DNA of 64,000 nucleotides, taken from contig NC_016131.3 of NCBI RefSeq assembly GCF_000005505.3, forward strand, positions 51,259,355-51,323,354. The letters run 5' to 3'. The notes below the pieces were generated by a model. It saw only the letters and a list, made by a program, of their open reading frames with translations. It had not been told where the DNA came from and made no database searches. A program made the translations under genes and the position numbers. The stretch comes from Brachypodium distachyon. Lineage: Eukaryota > Streptophyta > Magnoliopsida > Poales > Poaceae. This document shows, piece after piece, positions 23,141 through 34,810 of the stretch (positions are counted from its first letter, which is position 1; every line of letters starts with the position of its first letter).

Positions 23141-23918
23141 TTTTTTTTTTTGAAAAACAGCCTGCATAGATTAAAAGGAAGAGATTACAACCCCAAACAC
23201 ACGTGCCACCACGTACACACACACGCGTCATCACAGACAGGAAGCCACCGTGTAAGCAAACTCCACCGTGAAGCCTACTCGCCGGCGACCACCACCATCT
23301 GGGCTGCACATGCGACTGCCGGAGATCGAGGAGAAGGCCGGCGCCAACCTTCAATATAGCTGCCTCCTTATATGCCCACATCGGAGCAGGAGGAAGAAAA
23401 CTTCGTCGGGGCAAAACATATCGAAGAAGCTCATCCACCGACGACGGAGACAAACGATTGTCTGCCGAGCACACCACCAACGAGACCGCCGTAGGCCTGC
23501 AAGGAACCAAACCAGTAACTGGGCCTCCCTGGAGGGAGGTCATGGACCTCAACAGGAGGCGTAGCTCGCAAGATGCGAGGCCAGCATCGCAATTTAGACC
23601 TTCATGCGCGGGCTTATTGAAGAAGAAGACAGCAACGCTCCTCTTCTCCGCCTGTGGCTCCAACCATAGGAGCACCATGATGAGGAGGAGAGCCACCGAA
23701 AGCCAGATGCGGCCCGCGAGCACCGGCGATATCTTCCAGGCTAACGGCATACGCCAAACGAAGACACAAAAACTAAAGCTAATAGCTATACAGGGAGGGG
23801 ACCCTCACCCTGCTCAACGCCGGACACCGCCGGAGAGGAGTGGGGAGGGGCCGAGCGGCCCTAGATCTAGAGGAGCAGGAGAGCGGTTGGGGGCGAGAGA
23901 GAAGCTCCTCTCTTTTTT
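23141..23918 (-). mobile_element. PolyA retroposon (LINE-like, non-autonomous)
   Basis: On the minus strand a GC-rich head leads to an AT-rich tail ending CTATGCAGGCTGTTTTTC and an A run (T run at 23141-23151). TCTCTAC at 23134-23140 and 23919-23925 flanks it as a candidate duplication. A 215-codon minus frame (23103-23750) covers most of it but shows no known domain. The structure fits mobilisation by LINE machinery. Confidence 0.6.
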
Positions 23919-24196
23919 TCTCTACTTTGCGTCTCTCCTTGTGAGACATCCATGAGACTTGAGAGAGATTCAAGAGTTTGAGTGGATTTTCTTAGAACAT
24001 AGAACAGGTTCTTCTCTCAAGTGAAGGCCAAGATCTTATACTATCGGGGTGTGTCTGTCTCCTAGATGGTTCTTTGTTGTGAATAAACCAAGATGTTTGT
24101 GAAGTCGAGTAAGACGGAGCCGGGATGAAAAATGAGAGGAGTTTGAAGATGTCTATGGATAGATAATTTACTAAAGTCGACCAGAAGCAAATCATA

Positions 24197-25735
24197 TACT
24201 CCATCTATTGCAAAGTACGTAAAAGGCTTATTTCGTTTTTTTTCTGGGTCTTTGGCCAATATTAGTCTATTAATATATATTTCCGTAGAATAAAATTGTG
24301 TGATCGAGATAGGCAATCAGAGGGGGGTGAATGATTGCGCGGAAGCAAATTAAAACTTTTTCCGAAAGTTCAAACCCTAAATCACCTTTCTGTCCGTGAT
24401 AGTAAAACAGCCGTAACTTTTAATTGGATGAACCAAAAAATACGTATAAGTATGGAAAAGAAAGATATTAAAATTATCTAACCAACGCAACAAGAATCAG
24501 CTCAATCAGACTTACCAATCAAAAGATATGATCAAAATAGTAACAGCTGACAGAAAGTTACGAGGATTAATCTAAAACCAATTTCGAGAAATAACAAGAA
24601 AGATGAATTAATTGCAATCTTCTCTTGATCTCGTGATAAACCTGCAGCAAAGTATTATGAACTTGTGATAAACCTGCAACAAAGTATTAGAAAGATCTAG
24701 CACGAAGATTTCACGAAGATCCGAGAAGAACAGAGATGACACCGCCAACGAATCTCTTTATTGCAACGATGTCGATCGATTACAAAAGATGCAACCATGC
24801 ATCCAAGAACTCTCCAAGAATTGATCTAGATCCAAAGTTTTGAGTTCCCTCACGTCCTTGCTAAAACCCTAGCTAGGATGCCCTCTATTTATAAGGAAAA
24901 ATTCGCAACCCTAAACCGAATCTGAATCCAACACGGACTCCTCTGTCCCGGTCAGTATTTTGCCCGTGGGGCCCGCATACGACCTTGGATTGAGATGTCT
25001 CCAAAAGCAAAGTTGTTCGTCTCGACGACGCGCACAACTTTCATGTGGATCACTTTTCCATCCGACGCCATCTTGATGACGCTACTGTTTAATCTTTAAA
25101 CAGCTCTCATCCAGCCACGGCTGGACCTACATATCTTCACCTCGATGTCACTTCATGCCATCAACTCTTCTTGTGATGTCTTCAAAACTCGACCATCACG
25201 TATCGAATATCTCCAATACCGTACATCTCCGGTATAAACAACATACGACAAACCGGTGCCCTCCCGGATCATCGTAACCTTCACTTCCATTGTTCCTTCG
25301 CACGAACGTCCCGCATGACCTTGATCCTCGACCTCAGCTTCCCAAGCTTCGTCTTTCGATCCCGTCATCGACCACGTTCTTCTAGCTCCGGCAACACCTG
25401 AAAGCGAACACACAAATAACCAGTACGAGCACAAGTCCACGACTTGACTCAGGGTAAGTTTCACACAACTCACGACATGTTTTCACATAAGAAACTAATG
25501 GATCAGCACACCACTAGCAAAGCACTAAGTCCAAACAAGATACATGTCATCACTTAAATATCCATATTATCCAAAGTATCCACATCAATGTTTCATCTAA
25601 AACACTTGCCAATGTTACACATCATATATGATTTCACAAAAATCTATATTATTGTATTCTCAAAAGTGCATACGACTATGATTTGTATCACATAAGTCAC
25701 ATGTTGACGGAGCATATTTCGGAACGGAGGTTGTA
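24197..25735. mobile_element. Stowaway-like MITE split by a solo LTR
   Basis: The left half (TACTCCATCTATTGCAAAGTACG) and right half (ending GGAACGGAGGTTGTA) together make about 192 bp. They align in order with the intact MITE at 34466-34704; shared blocks include the TTGGCCAATATT/TTGACCAATACT region and the ACTATGATTTGTATCAC/GCTATGATTTTGATCAC region. The break coincides with the nested LTR. Confidence 0.65.
24297..25638 (-). mobile_element. Solo LTR of an unidentified retrotransposon
   Basis: This 1,342-bp unit starts TGTGATCGAG and ends GATTTCACA on the plus strand, with TG/CA ends and TGTG/CACA inverted tips. It is flanked by AAAAT at 24292-24296 and 25639-25643. A TATA box (CCTTATAAATAGAGGG on the minus strand, 24881-24896) shows it reads leftward. 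No internal region is present. The family is not recognised. Confidence 0.7.
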
Positions 25736-26400
25736 TTTCCTTGTAAAATATTTTCATCACACAAAAATTATGACAAGTTCATGGAGAAGACCAAAGTAAA
25801 CTAACCATTTTGTACAAAATAATTTTAAATTTGCAAAAGAGAACATCTATATTGTCAAATTAATTTTCCAGCCTAAACTTGTAAGAAAAACATGTTAAAA
25901 TCAAGGGAAAACTGAGAATGTAAAACATTGACAAATAAATAAATAAGCTTGAACACATTTCCTTCCGTTTCATCGCAGGGTGATCTTTCATCCCATCAAA
26001 GCATTTAACAATCACCTCATTAGGAATGTAGTTAGATCACCAATAAGTAGCAAACTTTGTATCTATGTAGAGGCAAAGATCCCGCTGAAAATGATCCAGC
26101 TTGTCACCATTGAAGTCATTAGGTTAAAACTTTGCGAACTTTATCAACTTCTTTTGCATTGCCATGCCTGAACCGATCGCGTGGGCCGAAAGCATCCAAC
26201 GAAGCGGCTCATAATTGAAGTCATTAAATCTGTGATTTAACTCTTCTCCCAAAGAACTGAGGACAACAATATGATCTGAGAATGTTTGGTCTCATTTGGA
26301 TGAATATTTTAAAAACTAAGAACTTTTGAAACCATTAAATCTAGGCAAGTCTTAACCTTTGATTTATCTTAGCCTCTAGAACATATGGAGGCAACGAATT
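25736..26400. other. AT-rich intergenic DNA upstream of the B' gene
   Basis: No supported coding or repeat feature. It probably includes distal promoter sequence of the PP2A B' gene. Confidence 0.4.
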
Positions 26401-26599
26401 GAGTCCCGCTCTAAAAGTATGGATGGATATGCTTTGGCCCATACTTTGCCTTCACGGTAGTACTACCAAAAAACCGATACACACACCGTCTCAAACGGAA
26501 AAGCACACGCTTGCTTGCCTTGGATAAATCGCCATTACCGCGGATACATACATGCCCAGGGGAAAACAGCCGAAGTTTGCAAAAAGAAAAAGGGGAAAA

Positions 26600-27539
26600 C
26601 GCCGGCAGCCAAAGAAACGGAAAGGAAAGAGGAAAACAAGTGCAAGTCCAGAAGATCTCAACGAGGCAGGCAAAGCCACCAACAACTCCCCCTTCCACCC
26701 CCGTGCTTCTTCCCCCCTCCGGCCTGCTGCTCCGAAGCATCCGCCTTCTCTCTCCACCGCCAAACCCGCTACTCGAACCAGCCTTCCAAGCCACCGCTCC
26801 TCCTCGCGCCCCACCCACTGCCGCCCGCCACCTCCGCGGCCGCAAGAGATCACTGCTCCGCCGCCGCCGCCGCAGGGGGCTATTGGTACGCTCGTATTCC
26901 TCCACCATCTTCCGCTTCAGCGCTTGCATCCGGATGGAAGGGGATGCATAGTATAGGAGAGGACTTCTTGTTTGGCGGCCCCACTTCTTGACTAGCGCTC
27001 GTCGTCTCTCTTGACCGTTGCTTCCGGTCCCGTGGTCGCTGTCGCCAAATCTGTGCTCTTTTTTCGACTCTCCCGGTGTATGATCGCTTTCGTCTGGTTT
27101 CTTGGGTTTGCACGTCGCACCGATTTGACAGGCGCCGCCGGTTTTGAAGGCAGAACGAGTAGGGTTTTAAGCAGGTTCTTCTTTATTCGGGGCTGTTGTT
27201 TCAATTGCTTCTTTTGGGGGTTGAGATAGGAGCTTATTTTGGTCTTGAGAGGTGATTACACGAATAATACCGTCATTTGTTTGCATTGTTCAGCAGTTTT
27301 CCCATCTATTATGCTGCTGACCTCTCCTTTGTGTATTGCAGGTTGGAACGGCTTGATTTGGTGCGATACCTTTCAGGTGTGCTTGCTCACAGTGGAAATG
27401 GAATTCCAGGCTTAGATATGTGGTAGTAGCGCGTGCTAAGAGGAGAAATCAACCAAGAAGGTTTTTTCAATTATTCTGAGGAGGTCTTTAAGGCTTACAC
27501 TAGGTAGTGTCAGCCAACTCAGCTCGATTGGGTGATATT
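26600..27539 (+). promoter_or_regulatory. Promoter/5' leader region of the PP2A B' gene
   Basis: A GC-rich segment with CCGCCGCCGCC runs at about 26700-26880 is typical of a grass 5' leader. An acceptor-like GTGTATTGCAG ends at 27341, implying a 5'-UTR intron before the coding exon. The transcription start cannot be fixed. The overlapping ORFs on both strands here are artefacts of GC richness. Confidence 0.5.
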
Positions 27540-30500
27540 ATGATGAAGCAAATGTTTAGGCGGCGGAAGCCTTCCAAACCATCAGATAAGGAGTTCATTG
27601 GTGGGACGAGCCCTTCAGTGTCATACCAGCTGTCAGGTCCTGGAGTCGCCTATAGGGCTACCACTAATTTGAGTACGCAACCTCCAAGTACGTCAGATAC
27701 TGGGCTCAGCTACTTGAGTGGAAACTATGTACATATGCCAAACTCAAGGACAAATGGTAACTTGTTCGCTTCTAGCTTTGAACCGTTGCCAAGCTTTAAG
27801 GACGTTCCAAGTACAAAGAAACAACACCTGTTGATCAGAAAATTGAACTTGTGCTGTGTGGTATTTGACTTTACTGATCCGACAAAGAACATAAAGGAAA
27901 AGGAAATAAAGAGGCAGACTCTATTGGAACTTGTGGACTATGTTGCGTCTGCCAATGGGAAGTTCCCTGAAATAGTTATGCAAGAGATCACAGTAATGGT
28001 TTCAGTAAACTTGTTCAGGACACTGACTTCTCCACCCAGAGAGAAAAAGGTGTTAGAAGCTTTTGATTTGGAAGACGAGGAAGCAGTGACAGATCCTGCG
28101 TGGTCACACTTGCAGATTGTGTACGAGTTACTCTTGAGATTTATCCAGTCTCCAGAAACCGATGCTAAATTGGCTAAAAGATATATCGACCACTCATTTA
28201 TTATAAGACTGCTGGACCTGTATGACTCTGAAGATCCAAGGGAGAGGGAGTACCTAAAAATGACACTTCATCGTATCTATGGAAAGTTCATGGTGTATCG
28301 ACCATTTATTAGGAAATCTATCAACAACATATTCTACCAGTTCATCTATGAGACCGAAAAGCACAACGGCATAGCAGAGCTCCTGGAGATTTTAGGAAGT
28401 ATCATCAATGGATTTGCTTTGCCACTCAAGGAAGAGCATAAACTGTTCCTTGTGAGGACCTTAATTCCACTTCACAAGCCAAAATGCATTTCAAAGTACC
28501 ATCAACAGTTGTCGTACAGCATTACACAATTCGTTGAAAAAGATTGCAAGCTTGCAGATACTGTTATTAGGGGCCTTATAAAATATTGGCCTGTCACAAA
28601 TAGTACAAAAGAGGCAATGTTTCTGGGGGAGTTGGAAGAGATATTAGAAGCAACACAACCTGCAGAATTTAAAAAATGTATGGTGCCTCTTTTCCGCCAG
28701 ATCGCACGCTGCCTGAACAGTTCTCACTTTCAGGTAATATTAATCCCTTGTCCATGGTTAATTTTCTCCTTATGCAGTTTTATTATCCATTTCTCCTATG
28801 CACAAGTTATCAGCTTCTCTTATCCCATCATGATAATAGATTCATATCTGAAATTATCATAATAATTTGCTAACTCTACTTGTATTATTGGCAATTTGGC
28901 ATGATAGCATGCTTTTTTGTGCACATATGTACAATTACAGTGTAGTAATGGAATGACATTGGATTGTTTAAGTTCCATTTGTGATGCTAATGTATTTGGC
29001 AGAACAATTTTTTCTGCAGCATCAACCGTTTCTTTATTTAGATCTGTTTTTCGGAAGGGTGAAACTGATCAATTCACCCAATACCCTCCCCCTCCCCCTT
29101 CCATTAAAGAATTCATATTAGTTTGATGCTAGCGATCCCATGTGGTACTGTGGAACACAGGTGTTTCTGCGGGTGACAGTTTTCAGTGACAAAATTTCTA
29201 TGCAACGATTTCTAAAACAAATTTCTTTTAGCTTCGCTTTTGTATTCTTTAATCTTTAAACAATTAAACAACGTATTTCCCTTATATCTTATCACCAACT
29301 TAGTATCCATCTATTTGCCTGAAGGGTGACGTAAACTCAGTATACAAAAATTCAGTGAACTACTCAAGAAGCATGTTTTCTCTTTACATTGTACTTTGTA
29401 CTTTCTGGTTGATCAGCCAGAGTATTTTTGGTAGTTATAGAACGTAGGCCATTCATCTGCATATGAAATAATGAATTAGATGTTTATTACTCCCTCCGAC
29501 CCATGTCACTTGTCCCAAATTTACTACAAAGTTGTACTAAATCAGTGATAAGTAATTCCGGCCGGAGGGAGTACATGTTTAGTTGTGCTCTAAAGATTGT
29601 CAGATCCTTTGATCATTGCTTGTTGTGGACTCACATTGCAATTTCAAAACTAGCTGTATAAATTGGGTGAAATGTAGACATGTTGAATCCCGTTGCCGGA
29701 GGAGACCAAACCTGTGGAGGCTGGCAGTAATGCTTCCATTATCTACAAAAAGGATATGACAAAACATTACTCCGGTTCCACCATCTTCATGAAATTTCTT
29801 GCAAAACAAAAAACCAGAAACATGAACCCTGTCTGCAACACATCATTCAGCATGCATTCATACCTGCCCATTTTCTGCTAAGATATTTTCCCCAGCATTT
29901 TAGTGACACGATAGATAGAGGGTAGGAGAAACAAAGCAGAAATTGAACTTGTTTGTGGTTTGCTAATCTACTGGTTTAATTTGCAAAATTTGGCTTTCAT
30001 GTACAGGGCAAATAATATTTGTGTTGTGGATTGTTCAAATTATGTATAAACATTTCTAGTTACGTGCTTTTTTCTGGATTTTGGTCACGTACTGTATCAC
30101 TTTCTCCATATATCACCAAATGTATTATTACATGTCATACTAGACATTTCGCCTTTTGTTTTCGACAAATGTAGACTGTGTTCAATATGCAAAGGCATGC
30201 TTCCTTAAACTACCACATCCACCTCCAAACACTACATCGGTGCTCGTGCTCGTAATTTTCCCAGCCTCCATCAAACACTACCCTTCTCTGCACCCATGGC
30301 CTCTAGTGCCAGCTTCACCCTTCTCTTTAACATGCTATGTCCAAAATTGCTTTGATTTTACTCAATGTTTCTTTTTCAGATTGTTTTGACTCACCATGTT
30401 ACCTCGATAAAGAACTAGCTCCACATAAAATGACATTTAATCAAAAGGTCTTATTGTTGGAAAAATCTGAATAAGAAAAGTTTAGGCTTTGATATCTATC

Positions 30501-33500
30501 CCTATGTCTACGTGGATCTCCTCCTGTCCCTCTTCTCTCCTACAGCTCTACACTTCCCCGTCACACCATCTTAACATCATCCATGAACTATTCAAGCTGG
30601 TTAGGTGGAAATCTTTTGTGTATGGTATAATCTTTTATTTACATCACAAGAATACAAAAACAACGGACAAAGTGGCATGCTTTTGAACACCGTCTACCTT
30701 ACAGGTGGAGGAAGTCAAAATTTGAAGATTAATTTAAGTGCTTATTAGAATGCTATAATGTCCTTGAACTGGATTGTCACAGATGAGCAGTTTTTATTTT
30801 TGTGATGCATCAAGAATAGATTAGGCCTGGGCATTCGGTATATTCGGTCTTTTCAGTTTGGTCTATTCGGTGTTCTGGTCTGTCGGGTTCCAAGAAATGA
30901 TGACCGAATTCCTGAAAAAAAAAATCAAGGACCAAACCCAAATAGACCGATTATTTTGGTTCGGTCAATGCCTCTACGGTCCCCCGAATAGACAAAACAA
31001 CATGGAGATCCTTGTTGAGGGCGACGTGCAGCATAGCAGGCTGTGCTGGATCTGGTAATCGGGCTCATGGGCTATCAAGGCTTGCAAATTTGTCTAGGTT
31101 TTTACATAAATTTTGGATGTCAAAAACCAAACCCGAACCCTGAATAAGATGGAAAAAATAACTGAACCCAAGCCATGATGACCGAATAGACCAACAACAA
31201 TTCGATCTATACAGGATGAGGAGCAACGAGGGAAGGGAGGGGTGATGACGGATTCATGCTGGATGGATGGTGACATCATGGAGGTAGAGGTTCACACACT
31301 ATCGTGTTTGCTGGAGGTCGAGATAATCACGCAGCACTGCATGGGAGGATGGATGGTGGTGCCACGCTAGGAATAAGGTCTCGCTATCATGCTAGCCAGA
31401 GGGCGCATTATGGGTGGTAGGCTTCCTGTCTCCATCAGACTGGGTGAGATGACCGCGGAGCGCGGTGCCGTATCCAGGCTGCTCATCTACGATCTGATGG
31501 CTTTGGTTGTAAGTTTTCATATTTGCACCACAAGCTCATTTTTGACCTGATCCGTCTCCCTATAAGTATGCCAGAGTTAGTAATATATTCTAGTTGGACA
31601 AAGAACACCATGCCATGCACATGATATAGATGTTAATATGAACTGTAAACATGAATGTCCAATTATTTATAGTCTCCCTGCAAGAACCTATTATTACTAC
31701 ACCTTTTTGTGGCTAGCTATCTATGGTGTCATTCTCCAGACAAAAGGTAGGGAGAAAAGGAGTAAAAGTTACTCCTGCAATGTGGTGGGATTGAATCATA
31801 GGTAGTACCAGTACATTTATTGGGGTAAAATCATTTTTGATGTGTCTAGGAAGGAGCAATTATCTGTTGTTTACCTGAAAACTGCTTGTGCATCGAAAGA
31901 CTTGAACTGTGAGTTGTAAATTATATGGAAATCTTCTTGAAGCGTGAACTGTACATGAAGCTGTGATGACATCTAGAACAGGTTCACGGCCACACATTAG
32001 GAGAGTCCAGGAGGAGTCTCGATGAGGAGGACTTGATTAGGAGTAATGGAAGATCAGATGAACATAGAGTCAATGTAATGAGTAGTTATATAAGGAAAGC
32101 AAGTTCTCGGGAGCGAGCCTAGCTCACTTGTTTGGGGGAGTGAATGTACTATCCCACCACTTGGGATCAAGTCCTCACGGATGCGAATTTAGGTTCCTAT
32201 GTATACCGTAGGGGTCTCCTTACAGTTTTCTTTCAAAAAAAGGACATCAAGTTCTCATAGAAGGCAACGTCATTAACTGAAAGCTATAAATAGGAATAAA
32301 CTATAATCTTTCATCAAGCAAGAAATAAACATCCAGCCCTTCAAATTGCTAATCCTTACTCCTTTAATTTCTTATGTCACGATCGTGCGTGCCATGGAAG
32401 GTGTTCCATATAACGCCTCTATATAAATTGTTTCCATTATGGTTTAGGTTTAAATGACATCTGTTAAGAGGGTGTTCCATATAGTGTCTTTACATTGGGC
32501 TGCTGTGAATGAAACTGGGCCAACATGAAGAGAAGAGAAGAGCCGGAGCGTGTTTCTGTAATCAACATGAGAGTGTTTCTTTAATCAAGCCAAAAGTAAG
32601 CCTCCAATCGAAGAGAAGTTCTTCCGAGGACATCAGGGCAAATGCCTCTTCTACCTTCCATTAATGGATGACTCAGCACTGAAGGACAACCTAAATTACA
32701 TCTGAAAGATGAATTTTGAGAGGGGGGATACACACAATTAGTAAATATGAGGATTAGCTTAGAAAGAGTGCAGGGGAGTTCGGTAAAGAAAGTCATAGAG
32801 TTCGAATCCTAGAAGGCAAGTTCAATTAGTAGGGGGCAGCTCGTCCTTACATGCAACACCCATATTACCTTTACAGCAATGAGCGCCAACATCAGAAATC
32901 CCAGATACTTTGTATTATCATCACCCAATAGGTGTTATGAAGTGTAGAATGTTGAACAACATCAGCTTTTCTCCCCTCAAACCAATTTAATTATTAGGCG
33001 TCTAGAAGTAATTCAATATCTTAGGCTCCATTTGGAATTTGTGGATTACAATAATCTCGTTTGCCTAAATAGATTTTGCCTATTTTACTATTTGTTTAAC
33101 CAAAATTCTCCTACTTCCATAACCATTTTCCACAGCAGGTTATAAAATAAGTCAGTCACAAACTGGGCCTCAGTAAGCAAAAATTGAGCACAAACATATT
33201 TCCCCTTCCAGCAAAATAACATTTGTTCAACAACTGCAGACCTTCAATTAATGAACGCCGTGAGTATTATTCGTTGCTGTTGTGTTTTGCCATGTGAATC
33301 CTTTTTAGAGTCATTGGTTTGTATTATTCCCTTGGCTGAACCATGGAAAATATGAGTCCCAATCAGCAGATCCTGAAGTAACAGGTAAATCAAACCTAGT
33401 TTGCCCTGAAAAAAAAGGTAAATCAGACCTAGTGATCACAATTGATAGCACTATGGGGGCATGACCATATGCATAACCAGTACTGTGCATAGCTATCACT

Positions 33501-34023
33501 CGTTTGGGTTTCCCATCATATTACAGAAAACATTGCTTGAGTATGTTTCTAGATTTAAATGTTTTGACATGGATTTACATATTTTGTATCTGGTTATCCA
33601 TTTATTTTACGTATGGTAGTTGCTCAAATGTATTGATAGTAACTGTACTTCTGCTCCTTTTAGGTTGCTGAGAGAGCATTATTTTTATGGAACAACGACC
33701 GTATCGAGAACTTGATTAATCAGAACAGTAAAGTGTTATTGCCTATCATCTTCCCTGCACTGGAGAATAATATAAATGGGCACTGGAATCAAGCTGTGCA
33801 AAGTCTCACTCTTAATGTCAGAAAGTTATTCTCTGATTGTGAGCCTGAACTATTCGCCCAATGTCTGGGAAGATATGAGGAAGAGAAAGCTAAAGAGGCG
33901 GAGCATAAATTGAAGCAAGAATCGACATGGAAACGCCTGGAAGAAATTGCGTCATCAAAAGCGACAACTGGCGAGGCTGTCCTTGTATCTCGAAATTTGC
34001 CTCGTCTATCGTCGACTGTGTAG
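27540..34023 (+). CDS. Serine/threonine protein phosphatase 2A B' (B56) regulatory subunit
   Basis: Exon 1 is 27540-28733 (398 codons) and exon 2 is 33664-34023 (119 codons plus stop), giving 517 residues; the GTAATA donor and TTTTAG acceptor keep phase 0. The start [13 protein letters not shown] fits plant B' subunits, which begin M-KQ. A Ser/Thr-rich head (residues 1-85) is followed by the B56 core: [22 protein letters not shown], the [21 protein letters not shown] block, [12 protein letters not shown] and, in exon 2, [14 protein letters not shown]. Members are HEAT-like scaffolds that select substrates for the PP2A heterotrimer. The length and single late intron match plant B' genes. No lesion is seen; the exact isoform cannot be named. 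Confidence 0.96.
29488..29573. mobile_element. Stowaway MITE, 86 bp, in the B' intron
   Basis: It begins TACTCCCTCCGACC and ends CCGGCCGGAGGGAGTA, with TA at both ends. It is the inverted near-twin of the element at 3181-3266. Confidence 0.9.
30822..31250. mobile_element. hAT-like element fragment
   Basis: TTAGGCCTGGGCATTCGG followed by repeated CGGT(T/C)/GGTCTATTCGG words, with inverted forms (GACCGAATAGACC) further right, resembles grass hAT MITE ends. Boundaries and duplication are unclear. Confidence 0.35.
32109..32247 (+). mobile_element. tRNA-derived SINE in the B' intron
   Basis: A 139-bp unit carries a Pol III A box (TAGCTCACTTG, 32120-32130) and B box (GATCAAGTC, 32165-32173) about 35 bp apart, and a tail TTTTCTTTCAAAAAAA. 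A perfect 9-bp duplication CAAGTTCTC lies at 32100-32108 and 32248-32256. The layout resembles the Au-type SINEs of grasses; family assignment is from memory. Confidence 0.85.
33383..33433 (+). mobile_element. Ultra-short LINE 3' stub with 18-bp target duplication
   Basis: AGGTAAATCAAACCTAGT (33383-33400) and AGGTAAATCAGACCTAGT (33416-33433) enclose only TTGCCCTGAAAAAAA. The core equals the 3' tip plus polyA of the LINE at 8547-9483 (TTGCCCTAAAAAAAA), so it looks like target-primed reverse transcription aborted after a few bases. Confidence 0.6.
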
Positions 34024-34465
34024 CAAATTATTTAGAGGGTAAACAGGTTTACTTTTTTTTTGTTAGGTTGGTTGGAATTGGAGAATTGTTAGGTATCATG
34101 TGGTTTATACTATTTGTACCCCTATTGTTGTTAGGTCCTTGGAGAGTCGTGAAACATTGTACAGGATTTATTTTGTACATACAAGGTATATGAGGGTGTG
34201 CAAATTCAGGAATATATTAGATTAGAGACATTTGAGTTGCAGACAGCATCATCATTTCGGGAAGGCAGATGAGCCCCGCCGTAGAATTGCTTTAGTTTGT
34301 CAATCTCGTCATGGTTCAGCTAATTCATTTTGTTTTTCAACTAGCTAATGTAGCACTTCGTGTATGTATGTTTGTAGGTGCACTTCGTGAGAAAACGGCG
34401 ATCTTTTTTCTTCTTCCAAACCGGGCTCGCCCCTCGCCATTAATTGGTCAACGGAAATAAGTTTT
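34024..34465 (+). other. PP2A B' 3' UTR and flank
   Basis: AT-rich sequence after the TAG at 34021-34023. No strong AATAAA is seen, so the transcript end is unknown. Confidence 0.5.
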
Positions 34466-34704
34466 TACTCCATCCAACAACAAGGGACGTGTTAGCTTTT
34501 GTTTGACCAATACTTTGATCATAAATTACTGTATTAATAAATAATTATATGACATAGATTCATATCCATTGTATTCCTACTCAAGAATATTTGCTTATGG
34601 CTATGATTTTGATCACGTTAGTCACATATTCTTGAAGTAATTTGTGGTCAAAGGCTTGGTCAACTGAAAGCTAATATGTTTTCTATTGTTGGACGGAAGG
34701 AATA
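34466..34704. mobile_element. Stowaway-like MITE, about 239 bp
   Basis: TACTCCATCCAACAACAAGGGACG and the inverted right end (reverse complement TATTCCTTCCGTCCAACAAT) are bounded by TA. About 45 bp of TIR including the TTAGCTTT..TTGACC block is paired. Related to the split MITE at 24197-25735. Confidence 0.8.
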
Positions 34705-34810
34705 TAAGATTAAAAAGAGAAGTTTGACGCACTAGCAGAAACCTGGTGTTTAAGCCTGCAATCGAAACTTTAACCACAGGACAAAAAGCTGCTGGCACCC
34801 ACTTCTGGAC

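Larger units (their letters stand above)
28734..33663 (+). other. PP2A B' intron, 4.93 kb
   Basis: It lies between the CAG|GTAATA donor and the TTTTAG|GTT acceptor. It holds a Stowaway MITE, a hAT-like fragment, a SINE and a tiny LINE stub, listed separately. The rest is AT-rich with no coding signal. Confidence 0.9.

Noticed and set aside
26411..26991. Several long overlapping ORFs on both strands upstream of the PP2A B' gene
   Set aside because: All are low-complexity Pro/Arg/Ser-rich frames in a GC-rich leader. None has a domain or suitable neighbouring signals.
27507..27539. An upstream extension of the PP2A B' frame from 27507
   Set aside because: That position is a GTG codon. The ATG at 27540 gives the M-KQ start typical of plant B' subunits.
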